The notes: generated by a model not told the origin, from the letters alone. A stretch of 64,000 nucleotides of DNA from Enterococcus gilvus ATCC BAA-350 (GCF_000407545.1 NZ_ASWH01000004.1:5939-69938), one strand, 5' to 3'; counted from the first letter of the stretch, positions 43,633-53,003 are shown. Numbers and translations are program-made.

Positions 43633-44723
43633 AAATTCTGGCAATGATAATGCTCGTGCTGCTCATTTTAGCAGTCGGCTTTGTGGGGTATGTTTATAAG
43701 AAAAATGCGATGTTTCTGCCGGCACTGTTTGGCATCGGCGGTTTTCCGAATATAAAAAAGAAAGATTATTATCAGGCAGACGGAACATTCCGGAAAGCGG
43801 AAAAAGATGATAAAATGGCATTTTTTATGCAGCATCCGGTGTTTGGCGGCTATAAGCATATGTTTTTTAATGTTGAGGATAACGTGTTAAAAGCGATTGC
43901 CCCGGCAAAATATACAGATTTTCTAAAAGCGCAGGGCAGAAGTGATCAGATGGAAAATGCACTGGAGGCTTTTAATTACCTGACCCGGCTTGTGGAAAGT
44001 GGAGAGGCGCAGTTGATTTCCGATATTAACTCGAAAGAAATGATAGAACAGAATCCATATCAGTCTCATTTGACCGGAATGTTTTACAAAGGAAAGCAAG
44101 GAAAACCGTTGGCGGTGGTCGTTCCCGGAGGTGGATTTATCAGTAATGTGACGGACTGCGAGGGATATCCCGTGGCAATGAAATTACACAAGTTGGGGTA
44201 CTCCGTATTGGTAATCAGTTACCCGATTGGCAAACAGCTGGGAGAAACGGAACATGAAAAACAGGGGCAGGCAGCGGTCAGGGAGCTGGTGCAGGTAATC
44301 CGTTATCTGAAGGAGCATGAGCAGGAACTGTCTGTGGATATGGATGACTATGCGATATTCGGTTTCTCGGCAGGCGGCATGATGACTACGGCATATTCCT
44401 TCGCAAATTACGAGGACTGCTGTCACAAAGTAAAACTGCCGAGACCGAAAGTGATTTTCCCGATGTATGGTCTGGACTGGAATGTGAAAGCGCTTGAGCA
44501 GGATAAGGGACTGGCGGTATTTTCCATCGCAGGGCGCGAGGATGAATACGGATTCGGAAATGTAGAGAAGAGACTTCCGCAATTGAAATCCGTGTTGGGT
44601 GAGGACAATGTGTCTGTACGGATTTACGATAATCTCGGACATGGATTTGGTATTGGTTCCAATACCATAGTACCTCATTGGTTTGAAGAGGCAGTGGAAT
44701 TCTGGGAGGCACATCGGAAATAA
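43629..44723 (+). CDS. Membrane-anchored alpha/beta hydrolase (esterase-like)
   Basis: A 364-residue alpha/beta hydrolase with an N-terminal membrane segment (about 4-24) and no cleavage motif. The nucleophile Ser is in GFSAGG (about 245-250), the oxyanion region is VVPGGGF (about 160-166) and the catalytic His is in NLGHGFG near 339-345. The layout resembles acetyl or feruloyl esterases that deacylate plant glycans. Base use is much richer in GC than in the enterococcal genes. AAGGAGGAAAAG is the ribosome site. Substrate unknown. Confidence 0.85.
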   Translation: MKILAMIMLVLLILAVGFVGYVYKKNAMFLPALFGIGGFPNIKKKDYYQADGTFRKAEKDDKMAFFMQHPVFGGYKHMFFNVEDNVLKAIAPAKYTDFLKAQGRSDQMENALEAFNYLTRLVESGEAQLISDINSKEMIEQNPYQSHLTGMFYKGKQGKPLAVVVPGGGFISNVTDCEGYPVAMKLHKLGYSVLVISYPIGKQLGETEHEKQGQAAVRELVQVIRYLKEHEQELSVDMDDYAIFGFSAGGMMTTAYSFANYEDCCHKVKLPRPKVIFPMYGLDWNVKALEQDKGLAVFSIAGREDEYGFGNVEKRLPQLKSVLGEDNVSVRIYDNLGHGFGIGSNTIVPHWFEEAVEFWEAHRK

Positions 44724-44754
44724 TTTTTTCAAGAACAGGAAGAGTGAATTTTGA

Positions 44755-44797
44755 GAGGTCAAGTGTTTTATAAAATTATAAAACATCTGACCTTTTT
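44755..44797 (+). terminator. Terminator after hydrolase gene
   Basis: AGGTCAAGTGTTTTAT pairs with ATAAAACATCTGACCT (two mismatched bases) around AAAATT, followed by six T. Confidence 0.85.
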
Positions 44798-44942
44798 TAA
44801 AGATGTTGGGGTCAAAAGCCCCCAACTATGATGCCTACGGATTGTTCCGTGCTTTGCACTCCCACAATCCTCCCAATTATTCGCAGAGTAGTCTCGGAAA
44901 CTCAATAAATAATTGATATAATTCAGAGAGTATTCCAGCAAA

Positions 44943-45239
44943 TCAGTAATACAGTGGTTTGCGAGCGGAGGAGATGATGTTTAGAAGAGCTGCAGTAAAA
45001 AAAAGACATGGTAAGCAGCCCTCTTGAATGAGAGCTGAAACAAACGCTATTGGGGAAAGAGTCCGCTTATATGTTGGATAGTTATCCATGGCAGAATCAA
45101 GGCACATATTTGATATGTGCAGGTCGGGCATGTGTTTTTCAAATTCATGGAAAGCTACCAGAAAACTGACAGAATCATGTCTTTTGGCACTGGTAAACCG
45201 CAAAAGGAGTGGAATATCAACGTGTAGTGAATGGCGCAC
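44943..45239 (-). pseudogene. Fragment of a DDE transposase
   Basis: The minus strand reads LLLRFTSAKRHDSVSFLVAFHEF and DLHISNMCLDSAMDNYPTYK, which is the core around the catalytic Asp (CLDSAMDN) of a large DDE transposase known from Clostridia. The frame is broken at both ends. Together with the surrounding non-coding debris it fills the gap 44798-45405, in which I see no other gene. Confidence 0.6.
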
Positions 45240-45405
45240 AATTCACGAGAAATGACAATAGTTTTTTGGAAATTTGCTGAAAAAATTTAAAATCCCTCTC
45301 TGAAAATGGGAGGAAACGAAAAAAGTAACAAGTACAAAAAGAGCGGAGATTCGGGTTTTATGGAGTTTCCGAGACCGTTCTGAAATAGATAAGGAGGAAA
45401 AAAAC

Positions 45406-46443
45406 ATGGGTAAGTACAAAGGGCTGTTCTGGCCGGCAATCTTAGGCGTCAAGCATATGCCGAAGGTAAAGGAATCGGAGTTTTACAATGTCGCGGGAGG
45501 GTTCCGCAGGGCTACGATCAATGACAAGATTGCGTTCTTCCTGCAGCATCCCGTATGGGAGGGCAGGCCGGAGCTTTTTATGAAGACCGGGTCGCCAAAG
45601 GAAATATATGCCATGTCAGGCATGAGCGTCCATGGTTTGTGCAATCTTATCGGGCAGCCCGCACAGGCGCAGAGCATCGTGGATGGTTTCAACTATGTCG
45701 TGGAGCAGAAAGGGCTGAAAAAGGTGCATTTCATCAGCGGGCTTTATGCGGAGGATGAGGTAAGGCGTGATCCCGACAAGGGAAAGGTACAGGGGATCCT
45801 GTTCCAGGGGGAGCCAGGGAAGCCCGTGGCTGTGCTGATTGCGGGCGGCGGGTTTGACGGCGTAGCCTCTTATTTGGAGAGCATCCCGGCAGCCATGGAG
45901 CTGCACAGGAGGGGATACAGTGCGTTTGTGCTGGTCTACCGTGTGAATGTGGAGCTGCATGAAACCGAACCGCAGGCCAAGGGCGGGGAGGCATCCAAGG
46001 ATGTGCTGCCGGCGGTAAGGTATCTGATAGGGCATCAGGCAGAGTACGGCTATACGATGGACGGCTTTGGTATGTTCGGGTTCTCCGCTGGAGGCCTGAT
46101 GACGACAGCCTACGCATTTTCTGATTATAAGGACTGCTGCCATAAACATAATCTGCCAAGGCCCGCCGCCATCTTCCCCATCTATGGCCTGCACTGGGAG
46201 CTTAAGGTTCACGAGGAGGACAAGGAGCTTGCTATATTTTCCAGGGTCGGGCGGGATGACCCTACCGGTTTTGCGGCCGTGGAGAAGATCATCCCGGACA
46301 TCAGGAAAGCGCTGGGGCAGGAAAATGTCGATATCGTCATGTATGATAAGCTGGGTCATGGCTTTGGCCTGGGGATAGATACTGCGGCAGAGGGCTGGCT
46401 GCGGGATGCAGTCGCATTCTGGGAGGAGCATCGGAAATGTTGA
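45406..46443 (+). CDS. Alpha/beta hydrolase (esterase-like), paralogue without membrane anchor
   Basis: A 345-residue hydrolase related to the one at 43629 over its whole length, but lacking the N-terminal membrane segment. Nucleophile Ser in GFSAGGLMTTAY (about 223-234), oxyanion segment VLIAGGGFDG (about 144-153) and His in KLGHGFGLG (about 317-325). GGAGGAAAAAAAC precedes the ATG. The gene is GC-rich (codons such as GGC, CTG and CGG dominate), pointing to a Lachnospiraceae-like donor. It probably removes acyl groups from a glycoside, which is inference. Confidence 0.85.
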   Translation: MGKYKGLFWPAILGVKHMPKVKESEFYNVAGGFRRATINDKIAFFLQHPVWEGRPELFMKTGSPKEIYAMSGMSVHGLCNLIGQPAQAQSIVDGFNYVVEQKGLKKVHFISGLYAEDEVRRDPDKGKVQGILFQGEPGKPVAVLIAGGGFDGVASYLESIPAAMELHRRGYSAFVLVYRVNVELHETEPQAKGGEASKDVLPAVRYLIGHQAEYGYTMDGFGMFGFSAGGLMTTAYAFSDYKDCCHKHNLPRPAAIFPIYGLHWELKVHEEDKELAIFSRVGRDDPTGFAAVEKIIPDIRKALGQENVDIVMYDKLGHGFGLGIDTAAEGWLRDAVAFWEEHRKC

Positions 46444-46525
46444 TTTGCTCTTCACGGATTTCAACTGTTGTTTGTGCCGCGGTGCGGCATGTCCGAAAGC
46501 GTGGGAGAACAGGAGAAATGACAGT

Positions 46526-46840
46526 ATGGGACAGGTAAAAAACAATGATTCTTTTTTGGGCAAGGCTGAAAAATTAAAGCCTGTGCTGAAGCACAGGATG
46601 CTCCGGCCGGTGGGCGTTGTGTCCTTTGAGCGGAAAAAGGCGGACAGCGGGGCGGATTTCTGGAATACGGTGGGAATTGAGCGGTTGGGGATCCTCTCCG
46701 TTATGTTATCGGACGAGCCTCTCGCATATCGTGGGATTGTCATCCCACTTTTAGGCTCATATTGGGGCGGGTCCCAAGGCCTTTCATCCACTTATGAGCA
46801 AGCTCATGTGGATTTAGACCTTTTGACCTTGGCATCATGA
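46526..46840 (+). pseudogene. Short ORF, probably a truncated gene start
   Basis: The frame starts with an AGGAGAAATGACAGT ribosome site and reads MGQVKNNDSFLGKAEKLKPV. The first about 55 residues look like the start of a GH78-like or related large glycosidase from Clostridia, but this is weak. After about 46690 the sequence is foreign, with hairpins (GTGGGATTGTCATCCCAC; CACTTATGAGCAAGCTCATGTG) that suggest the end of a lost mobile element. Confidence 0.35.
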
Positions 46841-46842
46841 CA

Positions 46843-47160
46843 TTACCTGATTTGGGGCTCCCTTTGCGCCATGCCTGCAGTCAGTCCGGAAAGAAAAAGT
46901 GGCAATGCCTGTTTCAGACTGTTTTCCACTGCATCTACAATCTGTTTCACAAAAAGTTCTTCCCGTTCTCTTGTTTCCAGATAAGGATCAGCCCGTGTGC
47001 GGTAGTAGCGGTCAAAATAATCTACCAGTGCAAGAGAGATTACCTGACTGTAAGATTTAAAATCCTGCCTGTCCATTGTCTGTAAATATTCCCAGGCTCT
47101 CCGCTGCTGTTCTTTGTCCAGATTAAAACGCAGGTTTGTGTTGCGGATATTGTTCTGCAT
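46843..47160 (-). CDS. Small ParR-like DNA-binding protein
   Basis: A 105-residue protein whose first half (NIRNTNLRFNLDKEQQRRAWEYLQTMD and YSQVISLALVDYF) has the strand-helix-helix pattern of ribbon-helix-helix ParR/CopG-type proteins. The second half is a helical region. I recall similar proteins encoded on Clostridia plasmids next to parM. AGGAGGGG lies ahead of the ATG. No parM partner is present, so it looks like a stranded part of a foreign mobile element. Confidence 0.55.
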   Translation of the reverse strand: MQNNIRNTNLRFNLDKEQQRRAWEYLQTMDRQDFKSYSQVISLALVDYFDRYYRTRADPYLETREREELFVKQIVDAVENSLKQALPLFLSGLTAGMAQREPQIR

Positions 47161-47215
47161 GGTTTATCCCCTCCTTTTCAGGCTCATATAAGCAAGAGAT
47201 TCGTAACCTTTAGCG

Positions 47216-47593
47216 GTGGCGCAGATGTCATATCAGTTTACGCCGGACTGCTACGAGTATGGACAGTACAAGACAGGATTAAAAATGCGTGGTGTACCGT
47301 TTGCAGCGCAGACATTTTTTACAAAATTAAATGGAGGGATCGCAACAGCAGTCAGTGTGTTTGCGTTAACTTTAATCGGCTTCCGGGAAGGAGAAGGCGT
47401 TGTTCAGGCGGCAGGATTTGCCGATAAATTATGGACATTCAGCTGTCTTGGAGGCATTATCGGGGGTATTTGCACTCTGCTTATACTTCGCCTTTACAAA
47501 CTTAATGACCATGATGTCCAGCTGATGGCAAAATGCAACAATGGCGAGATCAGCCGTGAAGAGGCAGAGGCACAGATGATCAATCAGTATTAA
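47216..47593 (+). pseudogene. C-terminal fragment of a GPH-family transporter
   Basis: About 125 residues remain, with SYQFTPDCYEYGQYKTGLKMRGVPFAAQTFFTKLNGG, the conserved segment before the last membrane helices of GPH transporters, and two membrane segments. The N-terminal two thirds are lost. The joint lies near 47200, just after the promoter side of the ParR-like gene. It precedes GH3 copy c as an intact transporter does in copy a, only in reversed order. Confidence 0.8.
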
Positions 47594-47616
47594 GAAAAGA
47601 ATGGAGGACTTTTGAG

Positions 47617-49872
47617 ATGGACAGAATAAAGGAACTGATTTCAAAAATGACGCTGGAAGAGAAGGCAAGTCTCTGCTCGGGCGCTGATAACTGGCATACG
47701 AAAGAAATCAAACGACTGAACATTCCGTCAGTTATGATGGTGGACGGCCCTCACGGACTGAGAAAGCAGGAAGGGGAAACGGATCATCTGGGATTGAATG
47801 AAAGTGTGAAGGCCGTTTGTTTCCCGGCAGCCTGTGCAACAGCCTCCAGCTTCGATGTTGACCTGATGGAACGGATGGGAGAGACGCTGGGAGCGGAGTG
47901 TCAGGCCGAGAATATAAGCATGCTACTTGGTCCGGCGGTGAATATTAAAAGGAGCCCGTTATGTGGACGGAACTTTGAGTATCTGTCGGAGGATCCATAT
48001 CTGGCAGGCAGGATGGCATCGGCATATATCCGCGGAGTACAGAGTCAGGGCGTGGGGACAAGCATTAAGCACTTCGCGCTGAATAATCAGGAAACACTCC
48101 GTATGACGATATCTTCCGAGGTGTCAGAACGTGCGCTCAGGGAAATCTACCTGCCTGCGTTTGAGAAAGCAGTAAAAGAATCAGCCCCAAGAACCGTCAT
48201 GTGCAGCTACAACAAAATAAATGGAGAATATGCTTCAGAAAACAGATATCTTCTGACAGATATCCTGAGAAAAGAATGGGGATACAAAGGCTGCGTCGTC
48301 AGTGACTGGGGCGCTGTAAATAACCGGGTGAAGGGGCTGCAGGCTGGACTGGATCTGGAGATGCCTTATTCCGGAGGATACAATGACAGACAGATTGTAA
48401 CGGCAGTACAGGAGGGAAGACTGGACGAAGCTGTGCTGGATGAAGCGGTGGAGCGGGTATTGAATGTTGTATTTGCCGGTGAAGAGCAGCATCGTCCGAA
48501 AGTTATATCTGATAAGGAAACAGATCATAAAAAAGCAGCGGATATTGAGACAGAATGTGCGGTCCTGCTGGAAAATAACGGTATACTTCCGCTGAATACA
48601 GACAGAAAGGTTGCCTATATAGGGGAATTTGCCGAAAAGCCGCGGTATCAGGGCGGCGGCTCCAGCCATATCAATCCGTTCAGAGTTGTCTCGGCATTGG
48701 ATGCTGCCGGAGAAAAAGGGCGCAGCGTGACTTATGCAAAAGGATTTTCTATGGAAAATGACGCGATGACGGAACAAGAGCTGGAAAAAGCGCTTCGGAC
48801 TGCTGCAGAAGCAGACGTCGCGGTAATCTTTGCCGGGCTGCCTGAGATATTTGAGTCGGAAGGGTATGACAGAACATCCATGAAGCTGCCCAAATGCCAG
48901 GACCGTCTGATCGAAGAAGTGTTGAAAGTACAGCCTAATGTTGTAGTAGTACTCCACAATGGAAGTCCGGTAGAACTACCATGGGCTGATAAAGTAAGCG
49001 CAATCCTGGAAATGTATCTCGGAGGTCAGGGGGTCGGTGAAGCCTGCGACCGACTGTTATACGGAGAAGCGAATCCGTCCGGCAGGCTGGCGGAGACATT
49101 CCCGTACCGGCTGGAAGATAATCCGAGCTTCCTTCATTTCCTGGGAAATGGAAAGCGGGTGTTATATGGTGAGGATATCTTTGTCGGATACCGCTACTAT
49201 GATACAAAGAAAGTCCCGGTCAGATATGCATTTGGCCATGGGCTGTCTTACACGGAATTTGCTTATGGGGACTTGACTTTGTCATCGGCTCAAATGACGG
49301 ATGAGGATATCCTGACGGTCTCTTTCAAGGTGAAAAATACAGGAAAAACAGAAGGAAAAGAAGTTGTACAGCTGTACGTGGCCGACCTGTGCGGCACACC
49401 GGAAAGACCGGTCAATGAATTGAAAGGATTTGCCAAAGTTCATCTCCTGCCGGGAGAGGAGAAAACGGTGTCGATGGAAATTTCGGCGAGGGATCTTTCC
49501 TATTATGAAGAACGTCTCGGGGACTGGTATGCGCCATCCGGAACATATCGGATCTTGATCGGCCATGCTTCTGATGACATCCGATTACATGCGGATATTG
49601 TGTTTGAAACACAGAAAGAACTGCTCCTTCGCGTAGATTTCGCAACAACGTTCGGAGAATTATTGGATCATACGAAAACCGCTCCCGTTATTACGGAACT
49701 GCTAGCGCCATTGGCAGCAGCGGCCGCATCAGCAGAAAGTATGAGTGACGAATATAAGAAGCTGGGTGAGAAAGTCATCCGGGAAATGCCGCTGAAATCT
49801 CTGCTGGGGCAGATGCCGGGAGAGCAGGTGGAACAGCTGATCGGGCAGCTGAATTGTTTACTTGCACAATAG
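47617..49872 (+). CDS. Beta-glucosidase (GH3), copy c
   Basis: A 751-residue GH3 enzyme, closely related to copy a at 33575 (for example IKELISKMTLEEKASLCSGA and GPAVNIKRSPLCGRNFEYLS) but with much richer GC at third positions. The nucleophile Asp is in CVVSDWGA (about 225-232), with DGPHGLR at 43-49 and GGGSSHIN near 346-353. It has the same fibronectin III-like domain and the same C-terminal helical tail (TFGELLDHTKTAPVITELL onward) as copy a. AATGGAGGACT is the ribosome site. The pair is probably orthologous genes from two related Clostridia donors. Confidence 0.93.
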   Translation: MDRIKELISKMTLEEKASLCSGADNWHTKEIKRLNIPSVMMVDGPHGLRKQEGETDHLGLNESVKAVCFPAACATASSFDVDLMERMGETLGAECQAENISMLLGPAVNIKRSPLCGRNFEYLSEDPYLAGRMASAYIRGVQSQGVGTSIKHFALNNQETLRMTISSEVSERALREIYLPAFEKAVKESAPRTVMCSYNKINGEYASENRYLLTDILRKEWGYKGCVVSDWGAVNNRVKGLQAGLDLEMPYSGGYNDRQIVTAVQEGRLDEAVLDEAVERVLNVVFAGEEQHRPKVISDKETDHKKAADIETECAVLLENNGILPLNTDRKVAYIGEFAEKPRYQGGGSSHINPFRVVSALDAAGEKGRSVTYAKGFSMENDAMTEQELEKALRTAAEADVAVIFAGLPEIFESEGYDRTSMKLPKCQDRLIEEVLKVQPNVVVVLHNGSPVELPWADKVSAILEMYLGGQGVGEACDRLLYGEANPSGRLAETFPYRLEDNPSFLHFLGNGKRVLYGEDIFVGYRYYDTKKVPVRYAFGHGLSYTEFAYGDLTLSSAQMTDEDILTVSFKVKNTGKTEGKEVVQLYVADLCGTPERPVNELKGFAKVHLLPGEEKTVSMEISARDLSYYEERLGDWYAPSGTYRILIGHASDDIRLHADIVFETQKELLLRVDFATTFGELLDHTKTAPVITELLAPLAAAAASAESMSDEYKKLGEKVIREMPLKSLLGQMPGEQVEQLIGQLNCLLAQ

Positions 49873-49894
49873 GATAATATCTGGAGGAATCGTT

Positions 49895-50120
49895 TATGAG
49901 AAACAGCGGTGAAAATGTGGAGGACATTTTTTTTACATGGCGCTTCAGAATAGAAACATTTAAATACTAACTGGACTTTCAGAAGAGTTAAGGATTATCG
50001 CAGAAGAAACCGTTCAAAAGCTGGGATTTCAGACCATACACTGGATATCAGCAGGCGGAGTTATCACAACACACGGGGGGCCGGGAGCATTTGCAATAGC
50101 AGGGTACAGTACACTTCTAT
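49895..50120 (+). pseudogene. Scrambled remnants, including a DegV-family C-terminus
   Basis: A 24-residue frame with a GGAGG site (MRNSGENVEDIFF) starts at 49895 and stops near 49970. A second frame to 50120 reads EELRIIAEETVQKLGF and ends GGVITTHGGPGAFAIAGYS, which is the fatty-acid-binding C-terminal pattern of DegV proteins. Neither is a whole gene. This fills the gap between GH3 copy c and the next frame. Confidence 0.5.
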
Positions 50121-50188
50121 AAAAAATAGCAGAAAGTTTCCCATATGGATGAATAGAGTTGCTTTTGAAATATGGAGGACTGTAATTT

Positions 50189-50422
50189 ATGGGAATTTTT
50201 TTTAATTATATTGATGATTTTGAAAGGCTTTTTAGGGAAGAGAATAAAAACGCAACTGAAAACACTAACAATTCTACAGAAATAGAAAATAATTTTAAGT
50301 ACTGTGATGATAATATGACTGTACCTGAAATTGTATTGGACATTATATATAAGATGAAAGACGAAAAGAATGCAAAGGAAAAAGCAAATGCTTCAACCTT
50401 TAGTAGTGTGATATCAGAATGA
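50189..50422 (+). CDS. Hypothetical protein, 77 residues
   Basis: The frame starts MGIFFNYIDDFERLFREENK after a GGAGG site (ATGGAGGACTG). It is acidic, Asn-rich and without membrane segments. A middle part (MTVPEIVLDIIYKMKDEKNAKEKAN) is a likely helix. I do not recognise it. Its AT-rich composition differs from the GC-rich genes before it. The 220 bases that follow up to the IS30 element contain nothing I can identify. Confidence 0.5.
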   Translation: MGIFFNYIDDFERLFREENKNATENTNNSTEIENNFKYCDDNMTVPEIVLDIIYKMKDEKNAKEKANASTFSSVISE

Positions 50423-50644
50423 TTGGGACAACAGCAGAAAGGGGTAAAAGGTGGTAAAGACAAAAAAGGAACTATATTTTAGAGAACATTACCAATATTA
50501 TGTACAAAAAACAAATTTTTATGAGTAACTGACGATTGAGATTCTTCTAGTGTAGCTAAAATACAGGCAGATAGGATATTTTCTGCCTGTATTTTATAAA
50601 TCAGTAATTTCGCTATTTTGAATTTCTAACGCGAATTTTATAAT

Positions 50645-51948
50645 CAAGTTAGCCACCTGAAAAATAAAAAAACATCATAGTGAAAAATCATGTATTATTA
50701 GGGTTCCGACACCAACTAATAAGGAGATTTTCACTATGACGTATTCAAATTCTACCACAACTCGTTTAAAAGTTCAGCACCTAACAGCCATTGAACGTGG
50801 AAAAATTGCCGCTTGGCATAGCGAAGGAATATCCAATCGGCAAATTGCCAAAAGGTTAGGTGTGGTTCCTCAAACAATTAACAATGAGTTGAAGCGTGGA
50901 AAATTGAAACAAGTGAAAAAGATCAATGGGAAATGTCATTATTTCTTCAAGTATAATGCAGAATTTGCTCAAAATCGGTATAGAAACAACCGACAACGAT
51001 GCCATCGGAAAGAAAAATTTTTTCAAGTCCGTACCTTTTTGGCGTACTTTATCGAACTGTTTAAAACAAAGGGCTATTCTCCAGATACAACGGTTGGTTT
51101 TGCACGAGTCCATCGACTCTTTTCTCCAGCTGAAATGGTTTGTACGACCACCCTCTATAAGTATATTGACAAGCAACGTCTTGAAATCAAAAACATTGAT
51201 TTACTGAGGAAAACAACACGTAAACCAGCACAAACCAAGCAGGTAAAAAATCGAAAAGTTCTTGGAAAGAGTATCGAAGAACGACCGACAAGTGTTGAAA
51301 CACGTGAAGAATTTGGTCACTTTGAAATTGATACAGTCATTGGTAAACGGAATGGTTCAGAAACAGCGCTCTTAACTTTAACGGAACGAAAAACACGTTT
51401 TGAAATCATTCGTGTGCTTGATGCCAAAGATGCAGACTCTGTCAGTTATGCCATCAACCGATTAGCTAAAGAATATGGGAACAATTTTTCCACTGTATTT
51501 CGTTCGATTACAGCTGATAATGGTTCGGAGTTCGCTCAGTTGTCATAAACGTTAAATGGATTGACAGAAATTTATTTTACCCATCCGTATACTTCTTGCG
51601 AACGTGGAACGAACGAGAATCACAATGGCATCATTCGTAGATATATTCCCAAAGGCGAAAGTATGGACAGCTATCATCGAAAGGAAATCGAGCAAATTGC
51701 CAATAAAATGAATCAACTACCCAGAAAGATCTTAAACTATGCGACACCCCAGTCTTGTTTTGAACAAGAACTAAATAAAGTAGTTAGTTGATTTGACAAC
51801 GAGCCTCTTGCGCTATGGGTATCGTCTGGGCAAGCTGGCATAGCCAGCCCGTCAAATCAGACTACCATGCCGCAACTCATTATCAAATCAACATCGGAAC
51901 TTACAGATAACACATGATTTTCACGTTTTTCAAAAAGTGGCTAACTTG
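50645..51948 (+). mobile_element. IS30-family element with imperfect terminal repeats
   Basis: The ends CAAGTTAGCCAC (50645) and GTGGCTAACTTG (to 51948) are exact complements and continue into GTGAAAAATCATGT-like subterminal repeats. The element is about 1.3 kb and carries one transposase gene with a nonsense codon. It is of the IS1062/IS6770-like type found in enterococci. A 150-base non-coding tail with a GC-rich stretch lies after the transposase. Confidence 0.8.
50736..51791 (+). pseudogene. IS30-family transposase with one in-frame stop
   Basis: The gene encodes about 351 residues if one TAA codon at about 51546-51548 (QLS-stop-TLNGLTEIYF) is read through. The IS30 helix-turn-helix region ISNRQIAKRLGVVPQTINNEL is at about 31-51, and the DDE residues are in HFEIDTVIGK, ITADNGSEF and NENHNGIIRR. 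Everything else is intact, so a single C-to-T change from CAA probably inactivated it recently. Start after AATAAGGAGATT. Confidence 0.92.
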
Positions 51949-52403
51949 TTCTTGAAATTTGGGTTTTGAAAAAAAGTGACCAATAGCTATTAAAAAATCG
52001 AAAACATTTTTTTTAGAAAGTATCTTTTGAGTGTGATACTATATTCAATTCGAAAAGGATTATATTACTGGTAAATTTTTTTGTGGAGTATTTGCGAGTA
52101 TCCATTATCCAGCACAATATGGCTCATCAAAAAACGCATTTATCCCATTCTAAAAATGATTTAAGGTTAATTTAAAATTCTTATGTTTAATAGTTATCAC
52201 CTATTATTTAAAAATAAGCACTTAGTTCATTATAGTTTGAAAGTGACACAAACTGATTCTGTCACATTCGCTAAAATCGCTCCATCCTTAGAGGCTCTAA
52301 GAGGAAATCACTTTTCTTTTAGAGTCTTTTTTCTATAGCTTATTTAAATGTGACTTATTATCTGATATAATCATATTAAGTAACATTTGAGAGGGGGCTA
52401 AAA
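51949..52403. other. Non-coding AT-rich segment upstream of recombinase gene
   Basis: No gene is seen in these 455 bases. A hairpin with T run (AGGCTCTAAGAGGAAATCAC and the TTTTAGAGTCTTTTTT that follows, about 52293-52331) looks like a terminator of a lost gene. The AGAGGGGGC just before 52404 is the ribosome site of the recombinase. Confidence 0.5.
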
Positions 52404-53003
52404 ATGAAGAGCGTGGAACCGATTCGCGACAAAAAAAAGATCGATGCCATGAAAGCAATTTTGGCTTCCGGAAAATATGGGCAACGAAATTTAGTGCTTT
52501 TTTCGATCGGGATCAATACAGCCTATCGAATTTCCGATTTAAGACAGTTGAAATTAAGTGATGTGTTAGAAATTTCCCGTGGGCGGGTGATTGTCAAAGA
52601 ACGTCTGGCCATGAAGGAACAAAAAACGGCCAAACACAATTCGGTCTTCATTTCGAACAAATTACGAAAAGTGATTCTCGATTATGTTCAATCCGAATTT
52701 CCTGAGCAGCTGCAAGCACAAGACTTCAGCAAGTATTTGTTTCCAAGTCGAAAAGGAGCAGATACGCCTTTGACCCGACAAAGCCTTTGGCGGATCATTC
52801 ATGAAGCAGGAACGGCGGTTGGGCTGAAAGAAATTGGTCCTCATTCGATGCGCAAGACCTTCGGCTATTTTTTGTACAAGCAAGGGACCAAAACAGAGAT
52901 CATTCAGTCGCTGCTCAATCATTCTTCACAACGGGAGACCTTACGCTATATTGGGATCACTCAGGAAGACAAAGATACTGCCGTAAAGAGTTTGGATCTA
53001 TGA
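52404..53003 (+). CDS. Tyrosine recombinase/integrase, catalytic-domain only
   Basis: A 199-residue tyrosine recombinase that consists only of the catalytic domain. The active residues can be read: Arg in TAYRISDLRQ (about 46), Lys in the KEQKTAKHN beta hairpin (about 74), the HSMRK motif (about 145-149), His in LNHSS (about 170) and the nucleophile Tyr in LRYIGI (about 180). Full-length integrases have an extra 100-residue core-binding domain, but short forms of this type occur in enterococcal plasmids as resolvase-like enzymes. It precedes the Fic-like gene by 48 bases. Confidence 0.88.
   Translation: MKSVEPIRDKKKIDAMKAILASGKYGQRNLVLFSIGINTAYRISDLRQLKLSDVLEISRGRVIVKERLAMKEQKTAKHNSVFISNKLRKVILDYVQSEFPEQLQAQDFSKYLFPSRKGADTPLTRQSLWRIIHEAGTAVGLKEIGPHSMRKTFGYFLYKQGTKTEIIQSLLNHSSQRETLRYIGITQEDKDTAVKSLDL

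Noticed and set aside
44184..44825. Minus-strand open frame opposite the first hydrolase
   Set aside because: It has the same cause: an antisense shadow of a GC-rich real gene, with Cys/His-rich composition typical of such shadows.
45616..46791. Long minus-strand open frame (391 codons) opposite the second hydrolase
   Set aside because: It lies in a GC-rich gene where stops are rare in all frames; the plus-strand hydrolase has catalytic motifs, a ribosome site and homology to its neighbour.
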